Assembly (NCBI RefSeq): GCF_014197135.1
Contig: NZ_JACIFA010000001.1
Coordinates: 558,001-622,000, forward strand
Direction of reading: 5' to 3'
Length of the DNA stretch: 64,000 nt
Origin: Sphingomonas zeae
GTDB taxonomy: Bacteria > Pseudomonadota > Alphaproteobacteria > Sphingomonadales > Sphingomonadaceae
Both the position numbers and the translations under genes were made by a program. This document shows, piece after piece, positions 41,841 to 51,490 of this stretch. Each line of letters starts with the position of its first letter. Positions within the stretch are counted from its first letter, which is position 1. Below the pieces are notes generated by a model. It had not been told where the DNA came from. It saw nothing but the letters and a program-made list of their open reading frames with translations, and ran no database searches.

Positions 41841-43142
41841 GTGAAGAACGGCCATTCCCGAATCGCGCCCGGCGCCCCGACCCCTGTCACGGCAGGTACA
41901 GATTCCCAGTGGCAATCGCTGGTACTGGTGGGCGTTGGCAACTTCACGCTGCTTCGCCGCCGGCTCGGCCGCGCGCTCATTGGCCTGCTGATCGATGCGG
42001 TAGCCGACCGGTTGGCCCAGTGCATTCCTGACGCCATTGCCCGGCCGACTGCGCCCGCGCAGGTCGAAGTGATGATCCGCGCCGCGACCCGCGAAGCGCT
42101 CGATGCGCAACTACTCACCATCGCCGAAATTCTGGGCCGCCCCTTTGCCCTTCCCGACGGCGATTGCTGCATCGAACCCGTGTTGGGCGCCGCCATCGCA
42201 GCCTTGCCCCATGACGACGACATCCGCCTTCTCGAAGAGGCCGAGCGTGCGCTCGCCGATGCGCAGGTCGAGGGGCGTCTGATCGTGCGCGAGATGACCG
42301 TCCCCACCGGACGGCTTGACCGAATCGCACTTGCGCACGAACTGACCTGCGCCATCGCCCAAGACGGTCTGTTCGTGGAATATCAGCCCAAGGTCCACGT
42401 CCGGCAACAGCGCGTGGCCAGCGTCGAGGCACTGCTGCGCTGGCGCCATCCGAGCTATGGGCTGATCAGTCCGGTAGAGTTCATTCCTGTTGCCGAAGAA
42501 TCTCGGATCATCGGGCCGCTCACACTATGGATTTTGCGGCAGGTGATCGCCGACCAACGCCGTCTGGCGGCGGCCGGGCATGCCTTACGAATCTTCATCA
42601 ATATCTCGGGCATGTTGCTGGGCGACCCGCATTTCGTACGCGAGGCTTGTGCGCTCGTCATCGACAGCGGAGCCTGTATCGGGTTCGAGATCACCGAAAC
42701 CTCGGTCATCCGCGATCCCGACAGCGCGATGGCCAATCTTCAAGCCTTTGTCGACATGGGTATCGCGGTCGCGATCGACGATTATGGTGCAGGTCTTTCC
42801 TCGCTCTCCTATCTGAAGCAACTGCCCGCTTGCGAACTCAAGATCGACAAGCTGTTCATCACCCAGTTGACCAGCAGCAACCGCGATCCCCTGATCGTCC
42901 GCTCGACGATCGACCTTGCCCATGCGCTGGAAATGGAAGTTGTCGCCGAAGGAGTGGAGACACCCGCGACGCTGGCACTGCTCAGCGTCATGGGGTGTGA
43001 CATGATCCAGGGCTATCTGATCAGCCGCCCAATTGGGTTCGATGCATTGATCCGCTTCTTGAATGAGCAGGCGCACGCAGCCGCCACGGCGTTGGCGAAG
43101 CCGATGCCCCTTGCCCGGCTTGTGGCCGATGCGCGCGGTTAG
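41841..43142 (+). CDS. EAL-domain c-di-GMP phosphodiesterase with degenerate GGDEF-like N terminus
   Basis: A 433-residue cytoplasmic protein. Residues about 25-145 resemble a GGDEF domain without its signature motif ([20 protein letters not shown], then [14 protein letters not shown]). Residues 160-410 form an EAL domain with a full active site: Glu196 (VEALLRW), the Asn of FINIS, Glu283 (FEITET), Asp313/Asp314 (DDYGAG), Lys334 (LKID), AEGVET and QGYLIS. It should hydrolyse c-di-GMP. GTG start. The stop overlaps the start of the downstream kinase by 14 bases. A CtrA box lies upstream. Confidence 0.88.
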   Translation: MKNGHSRIAPGAPTPVTAGTDSQWQSLVLVGVGNFTLLRRRLGRALIGLLIDAVADRLAQCIPDAIARPTAPAQVEVMIRAATREALDAQLLTIAEILGRPFALPDGDCCIEPVLGAAIAALPHDDDIRLLEEAERALADAQVEGRLIVREMTVPTGRLDRIALAHELTCAIAQDGLFVEYQPKVHVRQQRVASVEALLRWRHPSYGLISPVEFIPVAEESRIIGPLTLWILRQVIADQRRLAAAGHALRIFINISGMLLGDPHFVREACALVIDSGACIGFEITETSVIRDPDSAMANLQAFVDMGIAVAIDDYGAGLSSLSYLKQLPACELKIDKLFITQLTSSNRDPLIVRSTIDLAHALEMEVVAEGVETPATLALLSVMGCDMIQGYLISRPIGFDALIRFLNEQAHAAATALAKPMPLARLVADARG

Positions 43143-45549
43143 GCTGGGGCTTGTCGCCCTGGCCCTGCTGCTGTCGGGGATGGAGGTCCGGGCGGCCGAG
43201 CCCGGCCCCTCACGCGCCTATATGCGGGCAATCGACACGGCCAAGACCGACATGCTCCGCGACCCGGCGCTCGCCCTGCGCAGTGCCGAGCGGGCGCGTC
43301 GGGCCGCTGGGGCCATTGCCGATCCGCGTCAGCGTGCCCTGGCAATGGCGACCGCCGACTGGCTGCGGGGGGAAAGCGCGGTCCGTCTGGGACATAATAG
43401 GGAGGCGATGCAGGCCATTGCGGCTGCCATGCAGGCGACGCGGGCATTGGCTCCTGGATCCGACCTGATGGGCAACGTTCTGTTGTCGCAAGGGGGGCTG
43501 GCTCGATCAGACGGCCGGATCGCCGAGGCACTCAATGCCTATCAATCTGCGCACCGGGTATTCCAGCAAGTGAACGACACCCGGGGGCGGGCCAAGGCGC
43601 TTGTCCAGATCGCCGACCTGTACAACGACGCCAAGGATTTCACCTCGGCGCTCCGCTATCTCGAACAGGCGAGTAACACTTATCGGGGTGACGACACTTT
43701 CCGCCTGGCGATCCTCAACAACCGATCCCTGACCCTGAGCGAATTGTCCCGCCCCGCTGACGCGCTGGCCCAGCGTTACGAAGCGATGCGCCTGGCGCGG
43801 AAGATGAAGAGCCCGGTGCTTCAGGCCGTGATTGGCCGCAATGTCGCTCGCGCCCAATTGCAAATGGGCCGCGTCGCCGAGGCAGAATCCACCATCGCCG
43901 AGGTCGCGCGCCTCGATCCTAAGGCGAGCGCCGAAGATATCCGTGCGCTGCGCAGCATCGCGGCGCAAGCCGCCTTCCAACGTGGCCGACTGGCCGAAGC
44001 AGCACGGCTGATCGATCGCAGCTTCCAGGGCGTCGACCTTACGCGAACGACGGTATCGCAGCGCGACGCGCATCAAAGCGCCTATCATATCTATGCGGCG
44101 GCCGGGCGAACGGCTGACGCCCTCCGCCATTTGGAGGCGTTGAAGCGGATCGACGATGAATCGACGCGGCTGGCCACCTCGACCAATCTCGCATTGATGG
44201 GCGCGCGGTTTCATTTCGCCAATCAGGAACTGCGGATCGCGCGGATGAAGGCCGCCGACCTTCAACGGAACATCGCCTTCGAGCGGGAGCAACTGCGCAC
44301 CGAACGGTTCATCCTGATCGGGTCGGTCGCAGCGATCGTCATGGTCTTCGCGCTGCTGGGCATCTGGCTGGTGACGCTGGGTCGCAGCCGAAACCGCATT
44401 CGCGCGGCGCATGGCGAGCTGGCGGCGACCAACGACCAGCTGGAAAAGGCGTTGGCGGTCAAGACCGAGTTCCTGGCGACGACCAGCCATGAAATTCGGA
44501 CGCCGCTGAACGGTATATTGGGCATGACCCAGGTGATGCTGGCCGACGCGGCGCTGGCGAGCGAGCAGCGTGAGCGGGTCGAGGTGATGCACGGCGCCGG
44601 GCTGACCATGCGCGCGCTGGTCGACGACCTGCTCGACGTTGCCAAGATCGAGCATGGCCGACTGACGCTGGAGCATGTGCCGTTCGATCTGGAGACGACG
44701 GTCCGCGACGCCTCCCGCCTGTTCGAAGGGCAGGCGGCGGCCAAGGCGATCGGCTTCACGCTCGATCTGCGCGATTGCCCAACGATGGTGATGGGCGACC
44801 CGGCGCGCGTCCGGCAGATCATGTTCAATCTCCTGTCCAACGCGCTGAAATTCACCAGCGTCGGGCAGGTCGCTCTGGTCGCCCGCCGCCATGCCCAGAC
44901 TGTGTCGATCAGCGTCACCGACAGCGGTATCGGCATTCCCCCCCACAAGCTGGAGGAGATATTCGAGGCGTTCCGCCAGGCGGATGCCAGCACCACGCGC
45001 CAATTCGGCGGCACTGGGCTGGGCCTGGCCATTTGTCGGCGTCTGGCCCGCGCGATGGGTGGGGACGTGACGGTAACGAGCGAGCCGGGCAAGGGATCGT
45101 GCTTCACGCTGGACCTGCCGCTGATCGAGGTCGAAACCGTGGCGGAGCCAGAGCGGCCCGTCGTCCTCATCGTCGACCGCAATCCCATCCGGCGCGCAAT
45201 GTGGACCAGTCTATGCGCTCCCCATGCCCAGGTCCTGTTTGCCGGGAATGCCGAGGAGGCCACGCGTCGCCTGCAAGACGGCGGGGTGACGCAGGTGCTG
45301 GTCGACGACAGCGCGATCCGGGAGGAAGGGGTCGCCGCCGCGCTGGCCGGTATTGTCGCCGCCAGTCACCGTCCCTTGCCCGTCCATCTGCTATGGCCGG
45401 AAGCAGAATCGTTGGAGGGGAACAATTTAATTGCTGAGGGATTGATTGGCGTTATCGCCAAGCCGATCGCGGGGGCAGAGGTGATCAGGAAGATGTTCGA
45501 CACCTCGCCGCAAACCACCGCTACGCCACTTGTAACGCAAGCGGCATGA
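43129..45549 (+). CDS. TPR sensor histidine kinase with degenerate receiver domain
   Basis: An 806-residue membrane kinase. A signal-like N terminus ([20 protein letters not shown]) puts a long tetratricopeptide region (about residues 30-385) in the periplasm. A membrane helix ([20 protein letters not shown]) starts near residue 394. HisKA with His454 ([15 protein letters not shown]) and HATPase_c ([25 protein letters not shown]) follow. The last 120 residues read as a receiver with VVLIVDRNP and IAKPI, but the phosphoacceptor region (VLVDDSAI) and the Thr/Ser switch (LLWPE) are atypical, so it may be inactive. It is coupled to the EAL gene by a 14-base overlap. Confidence 0.88.
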   Translation: MRAVRLGLVALALLLSGMEVRAAEPGPSRAYMRAIDTAKTDMLRDPALALRSAERARRAAGAIADPRQRALAMATADWLRGESAVRLGHNREAMQAIAAAMQATRALAPGSDLMGNVLLSQGGLARSDGRIAEALNAYQSAHRVFQQVNDTRGRAKALVQIADLYNDAKDFTSALRYLEQASNTYRGDDTFRLAILNNRSLTLSELSRPADALAQRYEAMRLARKMKSPVLQAVIGRNVARAQLQMGRVAEAESTIAEVARLDPKASAEDIRALRSIAAQAAFQRGRLAEAARLIDRSFQGVDLTRTTVSQRDAHQSAYHIYAAAGRTADALRHLEALKRIDDESTRLATSTNLALMGARFHFANQELRIARMKAADLQRNIAFEREQLRTERFILIGSVAAIVMVFALLGIWLVTLGRSRNRIRAAHGELAATNDQLEKALAVKTEFLATTSHEIRTPLNGILGMTQVMLADAALASEQRERVEVMHGAGLTMRALVDDLLDVAKIEHGRLTLEHVPFDLETTVRDASRLFEGQAAAKAIGFTLDLRDCPTMVMGDPARVRQIMFNLLSNALKFTSVGQVALVARRHAQTVSISVTDSGIGIPPHKLEEIFEAFRQADASTTRQFGGTGLGLAICRRLARAMGGDVTVTSEPGKGSCFTLDLPLIEVETVAEPERPVVLIVDRNPIRRAMWTSLCAPHAQVLFAGNAEEATRRLQDGGVTQVLVDDSAIREEGVAAALAGIVAASHRPLPVHLLWPEAESLEGNNLIAEGLIGVIAKPIAGAEVIRKMFDTSPQTTATPLVTQAA

Positions 45550-45615
45550 TCGTTAGGGCGGTCTCATGACCTCGATCACACACGCCATCCGGCTCAACGG
45601 GCGAAGGGGACGGCG

Positions 45616-46005
45616 ATGAACGTCCTTTTCATCGAGGATGATAGGATGAACCGCCGCGTCGTGCGCGACATGCTGGACGTCGCCGGCGCCAACATGGCGG
45701 AGGCGGAGAATGCCGAACTCGGCCTCGAGATGATCGACCGCGGCGAGTATCACATGATCCTGATCGATCTGAGAATGCCGGGCATGGACGGCATCACCGC
45801 TATCCGCCACATCCGTGCGCGCGGCGACGAAAAGGCCGAGGTGCCGATCATCGTGGTCACGGCCGATAGTGGTGTCGATCTGCGCGAACGCTGCCTGAGC
45901 GCGGGGGCGGACGATGTCATCGTGAAGCCCGTCGCGATGGATCAGCTGTTCGAGGCGATGGGCCGTATCCTGGCGGGCGATCGCGGCGGCGCGATCATCG
46001 GCTGA
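45616..46005 (+). CDS. Single-domain CheY-like response regulator
   Basis: A 129-residue stand-alone receiver. It has the acidic pocket EDD at residues 7-9, the phosphoacceptor Asp51 (LIDLRMPGMDG), Thr82 (VVTAD) and Lys104 (VKPV), all intact. It starts 67 bases after the TPR kinase, behind AAGGGGA, and is the likely phosphotransfer target of that kinase. The output is unknown; single-domain regulators of this type act by protein contact. It abuts the convergent methyltransferase gene with no spacer. Confidence 0.92.
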   Translation: MNVLFIEDDRMNRRVVRDMLDVAGANMAEAENAELGLEMIDRGEYHMILIDLRMPGMDGITAIRHIRARGDEKAEVPIIVVTADSGVDLRERCLSAGADDVIVKPVAMDQLFEAMGRILAGDRGGAIIG

Positions 46006-46848
46006 CTAGTCGCCCGCGTCCGGCTTGGGCCTGAGCGCCTCGGCCAGCGATGCGGTAGCGCTGCCGCGCTTGGCGGGCAGGGGCTGCGACGGATCGGGAG
46101 CCCAGCCGGTCAGGAAGACCAGGTTGAACTGTTCGGCCACGCGCCCGTCGGGATCGGCCATGTCGGCAAAGGCCGCCGCCGCCGTTGCCAGTGCCTCCCG
46201 CCCGATCGGACGCCGCTCGGCCAGAAGATTGCTGGCACCCATGCCGCGCAGATCGCCCAGCAGCCGCCCGAAACCGCGATAGCGCACCGCCAGCGTCTCG
46301 ATATCCGCCACCGGCAGGGTGAAGCCCGCGCGCATCAGCAGGTCGCCCGCCGAGCGGACATCGACCTGCGGGTGGAGTCGTGCCACCGGTCGCTCCGCCT
46401 CGGCGATGCGCAGCGCCGCGCGCAGGCGGGGCAGCGATCCGCCGCCGACGAACGCCGCCAGGAACAGCCCGTCGGGCCGCAGCACCCGGCGGATCAGCGT
46501 CAGCGCGCCGGGCAAATCGTCGATCTGGTCGAGCACGCCCGCACTGACCACCAGGTCGAAGCTGCGATCGGCAAAGGGCAGGCGGTCCTCATCCCCCTGA
46601 ACGCCGTGTGCGGCGTGGGCAAAGGCAAAGCCAGGGTCGAGCCGCGCCACTCGCGCTCCCGGCGGCGGCAGGAACCCGCCATCGAAACAACCCAGGTCCA
46701 ATATGTCGCGGAACGGGCGGGTGACGGCATCCAGCCGCTCGGCCAGGCCGTCGAGCATCGCGGCGCGCAGGAAATCATGTTCGGCGAAATCGGGCTGGGC
46801 ACGGTCGCGGCGCAGGCGGCGGGCGTGACGGTCGAAGATGGTGGACAT
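46006..46848 (-). CDS. SAM-dependent methyltransferase (NDUFAF5/BioC-like)
   Basis: A 280-residue class I methyltransferase. The SAM-binding region is ILDLGCFDGGFLPP (about residues 49-62), with a post-I acidic residue (ARLDPG) and the motif FDLVVSAGVLDQIDDLPGAL. MSTIFDRHARRLRRDRAQPD at the start and the C-terminal layout resemble the NDUFAF5 family of arginine hydroxylase/methyltransferase-like complex I assembly factors found in alphaproteobacteria. Substrate not proven. The ATG at 46848 leaves a short divergent gap to comF. Confidence 0.82.
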   Translation of the reverse strand: MSTIFDRHARRLRRDRAQPDFAEHDFLRAAMLDGLAERLDAVTRPFRDILDLGCFDGGFLPPPGARVARLDPGFAFAHAAHGVQGDEDRLPFADRSFDLVVSAGVLDQIDDLPGALTLIRRVLRPDGLFLAAFVGGGSLPRLRAALRIAEAERPVARLHPQVDVRSAGDLLMRAGFTLPVADIETLAVRYRGFGRLLGDLRGMGASNLLAERRPIGREALATAAAAFADMADPDGRVAEQFNLVFLTGWAPDPSQPLPAKRGSATASLAEALRPKPDAGD

Positions 46849-46900
46849 GCTCACCCGCGCGCTTGTGCGCGCTCGCGCGATCGGGGACAAGGCAAAGCCG

Positions 46901-47662
46901 ATGGGGGCGGGATCGAAACAGATCGGATTTGCGATAGAGCGGGGCCGAGCCGTGCTCACCGCCCCGCTGATGGCACTGGCATATTGGGCCTTGCCGCCAC
47001 GCTGTCCGGGATGCGCCGAGCCGGTCGAGGCGGATCATCGTTTCTGTAGCCCATGCTGGGGTCAACTACGCTTTCTCGACACCGGGGGCTGTACGGCTTG
47101 CGGCATGCCGCTGGGCGGGCTGACGGGGCGATGCGGCGCGTGCCTGGCCGATCCGCCGCGTCATGCCGGTATCCATGCGGCAGTGGCCTATGGCCCGATC
47201 GCGCGCCAATTGCCGATCCGGCTGAAGCATGGCGGGCGGATCGGCGTGGCAGAGACGATGGCGGGGCCGATGGCGCGGCGGATGCCGCCGGGGGCCGACC
47301 TGCTGCTCCCCGTTCCGCTGCATCGCTGGCGATTGTGGCGGCGCGGCTTCAATCAGGCCGTGCTGATCGGCGAGGGCGTGTCGCGGCGCACCGGCGTGCC
47401 GCTGGCACGCGACGCGTTGCAGCGGGTGCGCGCGACGCCGCTGCTGCGTGGATTGTCCCCGAAACAGCGGCGCGCGGCGGTGACGGCGGCGTTTCGCGTC
47501 ACTGATCCGGCGGTGGTAGGGGGGCGGCATGTGGTGCTGGTCGACGATGTCTACACCACCGGCGCCACGGCGGGGGCGTGCGTGCGGGCGCTGCTGGCGG
47601 CGGGGGCGGCTTCGGTTGCGATCCTGTGCTGGGCACGTGTGATAGAGGGGGCGGGCGATTGA
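46901..47662 (+). CDS. comF: ComF family phosphoribosyltransferase-like protein
   Basis: A 253-residue ComF protein. The N-terminal zinc ribbon has paired cysteines (CPGC, CSPC, CTACG, CGAC). The C-terminal type I phosphoribosyltransferase fold carries the PRPP motif VVLVDDVYTTGATAGACVRA (about residues 223-242). ComF is linked to DNA uptake in competent bacteria and is widely kept in others. An in-frame ATG at 46838 would overlap the divergent methyltransferase start, so 46901 is preferred, though the longer form is possible. Confidence 0.87.
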   Translation: MGAGSKQIGFAIERGRAVLTAPLMALAYWALPPRCPGCAEPVEADHRFCSPCWGQLRFLDTGGCTACGMPLGGLTGRCGACLADPPRHAGIHAAVAYGPIARQLPIRLKHGGRIGVAETMAGPMARRMPPGADLLLPVPLHRWRLWRRGFNQAVLIGEGVSRRTGVPLARDALQRVRATPLLRGLSPKQRRAAVTAAFRVTDPAVVGGRHVVLVDDVYTTGATAGACVRALLAAGAASVAILCWARVIEGAGD

Positions 47663-47693
47663 CAAGTGCCCCCCCGCGCCACACCTGAAGGGC

Positions 47694-47951
47694 ATGGCAA
47701 AGGTCGAAATCTACACCAAAGCGTTCTGTCCCTATTGCACCCGGGCCAAGGCGCTGCTCGCCTCCAAGGGCGTCGAGCCCCAGGAATATGACATCACCAT
47801 GGGCGGCCCCCAGCGTGCCGAGATGATCCAGCGCGCGAACGGGCGCACCACCGTGCCGCAGGTCTTCATCGACGGTCAGCATATCGGCGGCTCGGACGAT
47901 CTGGCGGCGCTCGACAAGCGCGGAGGGCTTGACCCGCTTCTGGCGGTATGA
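47694..47951 (+). CDS. grxC: Glutaredoxin 3
   Basis: An 85-residue dithiol glutaredoxin with active site C12-P-Y-C15, the TVP loop (RTTVPQVFIDG) and the GGSDDL glutathione-binding motif. It reduces mixed and protein disulfides with glutathione. It begins 31 bases after comF, and its stop overlaps the start of the nitrilase-like gene as ATGA (47948-47951). Confidence 0.95.
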   Translation: MAKVEIYTKAFCPYCTRAKALLASKGVEPQEYDITMGGPQRAEMIQRANGRTTVPQVFIDGQHIGGSDDLAALDKRGGLDPLLAV

Positions 47952-48772
47952 CCTCGATCGCGGTGTTGCAGATGACGGCGGGGATCGATCCCGCCGCCAA
48001 TGCCGATGTGCTGGAACGCGCGATCGCCGAGGCGGCGGCAGCAGGCGCGGCCATGATCTTTACGCCCGAAATGTCCGGGCTGATCGACCGCGACCGCACG
48101 CGGGCCGCAGCCCATCTGACGACGGAAGACCGGGATCCGGTGCTCGCCCGCGTTCGCGCGGCGGCGGCGGAGCACGGCCTGTGGGTCCATCTGGGCTCGC
48201 TGGCCATGCGCGTGGAGGACGGGCGGCTGGCCAATCGCGGTTACGTCATCGACGATCGCGGCGACATCCGCGCGCGCTATGACAAGATGCATTTGTTCGA
48301 TGTCGACCTGCCCAGCGGTGAAAGCTGGCGCGAATCGGCCGCCTATGTACCGGGCGACCGCGCGATCGTGGTCGACACGCCGGTGGGTCGGCTGGGCCTG
48401 GCCATCTGCTATGACCTGCGCTTCCCGGCGCTGTTCGCCGCGCTGACGGAGGCTGGGGCGACGATCCTGTCGGTGCCCGCCGCCTTTACCCGGCCAACCG
48501 GTGGGGCGCATTGGCATGTGCTGCTCCGCGCGCGTGCGATCGAGGCGGGCGTGCATCTGGTCGCCGCCGCCCAGACCGGCGAGCATCAGGACGGCCGCGC
48601 CACCTATGGTCATTCGCTGGTCGTCGGCCCCTGGGGCGAGGTGCTGCTCGACATGGGCGAGGCGGCGGGGCTGGGCTTTGCCGCGATCGACCCGACCCAG
48701 GTCGAGGCGGTGCGGGAGCGACTGCCCGCCATCCGCCATCGCCGCGCCATCCCGTCGGTGGTGCGGGCATGA
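47948..48772 (+). CDS. Carbon-nitrogen hydrolase (nitrilase superfamily, Nit1-like)
   Basis: A 274-residue nitrilase-superfamily amidase. The catalytic triad is intact: Glu41 (FTPEMS), Lys113 (YDKMHLFDVD) and Cys154 (LAICYDLRFP). The DKMHLFDVD and CYDLRFP forms are those of the Nit1/NitFhit branch, whose members hydrolyse deaminated glutathione; that function fits the neighbouring glutaredoxin but is inferred. It overlaps grxC and the following DUF1178 gene by four bases each, giving a three-gene operon. Confidence 0.92.
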   Translation: MTSIAVLQMTAGIDPAANADVLERAIAEAAAAGAAMIFTPEMSGLIDRDRTRAAAHLTTEDRDPVLARVRAAAAEHGLWVHLGSLAMRVEDGRLANRGYVIDDRGDIRARYDKMHLFDVDLPSGESWRESAAYVPGDRAIVVDTPVGRLGLAICYDLRFPALFAALTEAGATILSVPAAFTRPTGGAHWHVLLRARAIEAGVHLVAAAQTGEHQDGRATYGHSLVVGPWGEVLLDMGEAAGLGFAAIDPTQVEAVRERLPAIRHRRAIPSVVRA

Positions 48773-49200
48773 TCGTCTTCGACCTGCGCTGTTCGGGCGG
48801 GCATGTGTTCGAGGCATGGTTTGCCTCGTCCGCCGCCTATGCGGAACAGCGGGACAAGGCGCAGGTCGAATGCCCGCTCTGCGGCGACCGCATGATCGAA
48901 AAGGCGGTGATGGCGCCGCAGATCGCCGCAAAGGGCAATACCAAGCCCGACATGCCCAATCCCCAGGCGATGAAGGCCGCGCTCGAACACCTTGCCCAGG
49001 CCCAGGCAAAAATGCTGGAGAAATCGACCTGGGTCGGCTCCGCCTTTGCCGAAAAGGCGCGCGCCATGCACGAGGGTGAGGCGCCCGTGACGCCGATCCA
49101 CGGTCAGGCCAGCCTTGCCGAGGCCAAGGCGCTGGTCGAGGAGGGCGTGCCGGTCGCGCCTTTGCCCTTGCCCGTGGTGCCACCCAAGCTGGCGAACTGA
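48769..49200 (+). CDS. DUF1178 family protein
   Basis: A 143-residue protein matching DUF1178. The start MIVFDLRCSGGHVFEAWFAS and the CPLCGD pair form a small zinc-ribbon-like domain (Cys8, His12, Cys35, Cys38). The remainder is helical (ALEHLAQAQAKMLEKSTWVG) and ends with a Pro-rich tail. The family is regularly located after nitrilase-like genes in alphaproteobacteria, but its role is unknown. The start overlaps the upstream stop as ATGA. Confidence 0.88.
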   Translation: MIVFDLRCSGGHVFEAWFASSAAYAEQRDKAQVECPLCGDRMIEKAVMAPQIAAKGNTKPDMPNPQAMKAALEHLAQAQAKMLEKSTWVGSAFAEKARAMHEGEAPVTPIHGQASLAEAKALVEEGVPVAPLPLPVVPPKLAN

Positions 49201-49271
49201 GCGGTGCACGGAGGAGCGGGAAAGCGCTCTGGACCCCATGGCGCAGGGTCTGTATCACGCGGCTAGCATGA

Positions 49272-49348
49272 GGCCCCGTAGCTCAGCAGGATAGAGCATC
49301 AGATTCCTAATCTGAGGGCCACTGGTTCGAATCCAGTCGGGGTCACCA
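49272..49348 (+). tRNA. tRNA-Arg (CCT anticodon)
   Basis: A 77-base cloverleaf. The acceptor stem GGCCCCG pairs with CGGGGTC, then A and an encoded CCA. The D arm is GCTC-AGCAGGATA-GAGC. The anticodon stem TCAGA/TCTGA encloses the loop TTCCTAA, giving anticodon CCT (reads AGG, Arg). The T arm is ACTGG-TTCGAAT-CCAGT. It stands alone between DUF1178 and the chemoreceptor gene. The 3' end has no adjacent integrase or att-like repeat in the window. Confidence 0.95.
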
Positions 49349-49553
49349 TGCAAATTTCCCCTCATGCTGGCACAGGCGATTTTTTTGGGTCGGACCTCGC
49401 GGGACCGTCTGGCGCCCGAATGCGTGCAAACGTCGGAAATCCGCCATCGAGCTTCGTGAACCTTCTGTCATGAGTTAAGCCCGACACGGCCATAAATAAC
49501 CGATTTTCAACCTATTCAGTATATCGCCCATCATCATGTCGGGGCGGGATATC
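49349..49553. other. Spacer between tRNA-Arg and the chemoreceptor
   Basis: No gene seen. A run of seven T at 49380-49386 could end the tRNA transcript, but no GC-rich stem precedes it. The 3' part (about 49480-49535) is AT-rich and probably holds the chemoreceptor promoter, without a motif I can assign. Confidence 0.4.
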
Positions 49554-51422
49554 ATGAAAAATTTGAAGATCAGCGGAAAGTTGCTCGTGGCGTTCGGGAT
49601 CCTGGGCAGCGCACTGCTCGTGATGACCGTGCTGTCGATCATAAGTCAGCATCAACTCAACGAAGCGGTTGAAAATCTGGGCCGTAGCCGCCGCGACAAG
49701 CTGGTGGCGATCGCCAATCTCAACACCGCAACATCGGATTATCGGGGCTATGAGGCCGCGATGATCCTGGCGGAAGATGCCAACAGCCTCAACGCGATGG
49801 ACCGGGTCGTCAAGGAACGCGTCGCGATGATCGACAAGAATGTCGAGTATCTCAACCTCAATTTCAAGGCGCCCAAGGCCATCGCGCAGTTCGGCGTGTT
49901 CAAGGAACGTTGGGGGGCGTTCATGGACATGTCGCGCAAGACGGTGGCGCTGGCGCGTCAGGGACAGGACCGCGAGGCACTGGCCAGCTATCGGGCCAGC
50001 CAGCGCGTATTCGATCGCGCCAATGCCGACGCGGCCGTGATGCAGGACATCCAGATCGAACTGATGGACAAGGAGATGGCGGCGGCAAGCACCGACTATA
50101 TCTGGTCGCGCAACGCCTCCATTGCCATTTCGGTCATCGTCCTGGGTCTGGCCGGCTTCCTGCTGATGACGTTGATCCGGGGCATTGCCAACCCGCTGTC
50201 GGCGATGACGATCGTGATGCGGCGGCTCGCCGCGGGCGATCTGAATGCCAAGCTCGAGGTCGATCCGCGCCGCGACGAGGTCGGGCAGCTGGCCGAGGCG
50301 ATGGTCGCGTTCCGGGACCAGCTTGCCGGGGCGGAGCGTGCCAAGGCCGAACAGACCAATCTGATCGTCGGCAGCATCGGCAGCGGGCTCGCCGCGCTGG
50401 CCCAGGGCGATCTGACCAAGCGGATCGACGCCGAGCTCACCGGGCCGTTCGAAAAGCTGAAGCATGACTTCAACAACGCCATGGAGGCGGTGTCCGCGAC
50501 GCTGAGCGCCGTGAACGCCAGCGCGCAGGGGATCACCAACGGCGCCGCCGACATCCGCGAGGCGTCGGACGATCTGTCGCACCGGACCGAGCAGCAGGCC
50601 GCCAGCCTGGAGGAAACCGCTGCGGCGATGCACGAGATTACCGAGACGGTGCGCGAAACCGCGGAAAATGCCAAGCGCGCCAACCAGGTCGTCACCGAGA
50701 CACGCACCGACGCCGATCAATCCAGCGAAGTGGTGCGCAAGGCGGTCGAGGCGATGCATGGTATCGAACGCTCGTCGAGCGAGATCAGCGAGATCATCGC
50801 GGTGATCGACGGCATCGCCTTCCAGACGAACCTGCTGGCGTTGAACGCGGGCGTCGAAGCGGCGCGCGCGGGTGATGCGGGCAAGGGTTTCGCCGTCGTC
50901 GCCTCCGAAGTGCGTGCGCTGGCGCAGCGCTCGGCGGATGCCGCCAAGGACGTCAAGGAACGGATCACCGCCTCGACCCAGCAGGTCGATACCGGGGTGC
51001 AACTGGTCGCCCAGGCGGGCAGCGCGCTGACCCGTATCACCGGGCGGATCGGTGAAATCAATGCACTCGTGTCCGACATCGCCTCGGCCGCGGCGCAACA
51101 GGCGACCGGCTTGCAGCAGGTGAACACCGCCGTGGCCGAGATGGACGGCGTGACCCAGCAAAATGCCGCGATGGTCGAGCAGGCCACCGCTGCCGCGCGC
51201 AGCCTGTCCGAGGAAACCGGCAACATGACCCGCCAGGTCAGCCGCTTCCGCCTGACCGACGGCGCCATGTCGGGCCATGCCGCCCCGCCGGCGCATCACT
51301 CGCCGGTTCACCAGTTGCAGGCCCGCGTGGCGCAGGCGACCCCGCGCATCGCCGCCGCCCCGCGCGTGGCCCGCGCCTCCAATGCGGCGGTCGCTGTCGA
51401 CGACGACTGGTCGGAGTTCTAA
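49554..51422 (+). CDS. Methyl-accepting chemotaxis protein
   Basis: A 622-residue chemoreceptor. TM1 (LLVAFGILGSALLVMTVLSI, about residues 9-28) and TM2 (IAISVIVLGLAGFLLMTLI, about 185-203) flank a four-helix periplasmic sensor. HAMP (about 205-260) is followed by the signalling domain, whose hairpin tip is IAFQTNLLALNAGVEAARAG. The C terminus ends DDWSEF, an x-W-x-x-F tail like the NWETF pentapeptide that tethers CheR/CheB. No che operon lies nearby. The ATG at 49554 has GGGCGGG upstream; the in-frame ATG at 49536 lacks a ribosome site. Confidence 0.92.
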   Translation: MKNLKISGKLLVAFGILGSALLVMTVLSIISQHQLNEAVENLGRSRRDKLVAIANLNTATSDYRGYEAAMILAEDANSLNAMDRVVKERVAMIDKNVEYLNLNFKAPKAIAQFGVFKERWGAFMDMSRKTVALARQGQDREALASYRASQRVFDRANADAAVMQDIQIELMDKEMAAASTDYIWSRNASIAISVIVLGLAGFLLMTLIRGIANPLSAMTIVMRRLAAGDLNAKLEVDPRRDEVGQLAEAMVAFRDQLAGAERAKAEQTNLIVGSIGSGLAALAQGDLTKRIDAELTGPFEKLKHDFNNAMEAVSATLSAVNASAQGITNGAADIREASDDLSHRTEQQAASLEETAAAMHEITETVRETAENAKRANQVVTETRTDADQSSEVVRKAVEAMHGIERSSSEISEIIAVIDGIAFQTNLLALNAGVEAARAGDAGKGFAVVASEVRALAQRSADAAKDVKERITASTQQVDTGVQLVAQAGSALTRITGRIGEINALVSDIASAAAQQATGLQQVNTAVAEMDGVTQQNAAMVEQATAAARSLSEETGNMTRQVSRFRLTDGAMSGHAAPPAHHSPVHQLQARVAQATPRIAAAPRVARASNAAVAVDDDWSEF

Positions 51423-51431
51423 ACGGCCGAA

Positions 51432-51458
51432 TTCCTCCCCCCTCAAAAGGGGGAGGAA
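51432..51458. terminator. Hairpin between convergent chemoreceptor and psd genes
   Basis: TTCCTCCCCC (51432-51441) pairs with GGGGGAGGAA (51449-51458) around CTCAAAA. It lies ten bases after the chemoreceptor stop and 33 bases past the psd stop on the other strand. T-runs are poor on both sides, so termination strength is uncertain. Confidence 0.5.
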
Positions 51459-51490
51459 TAAGGACACAGGGGCGGGGCTGACAAAGCCCC

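Noticed and set aside
49272..49348. tRNA-Arg as an integration site for a genomic island
   Set aside because: No integrase, direct repeat of the tRNA 3' end or change in gene content is seen on either side.
49380..49386. T7 run after tRNA-Arg as a rho-independent terminator
   Set aside because: No GC-rich inverted repeat precedes it within a usable distance.
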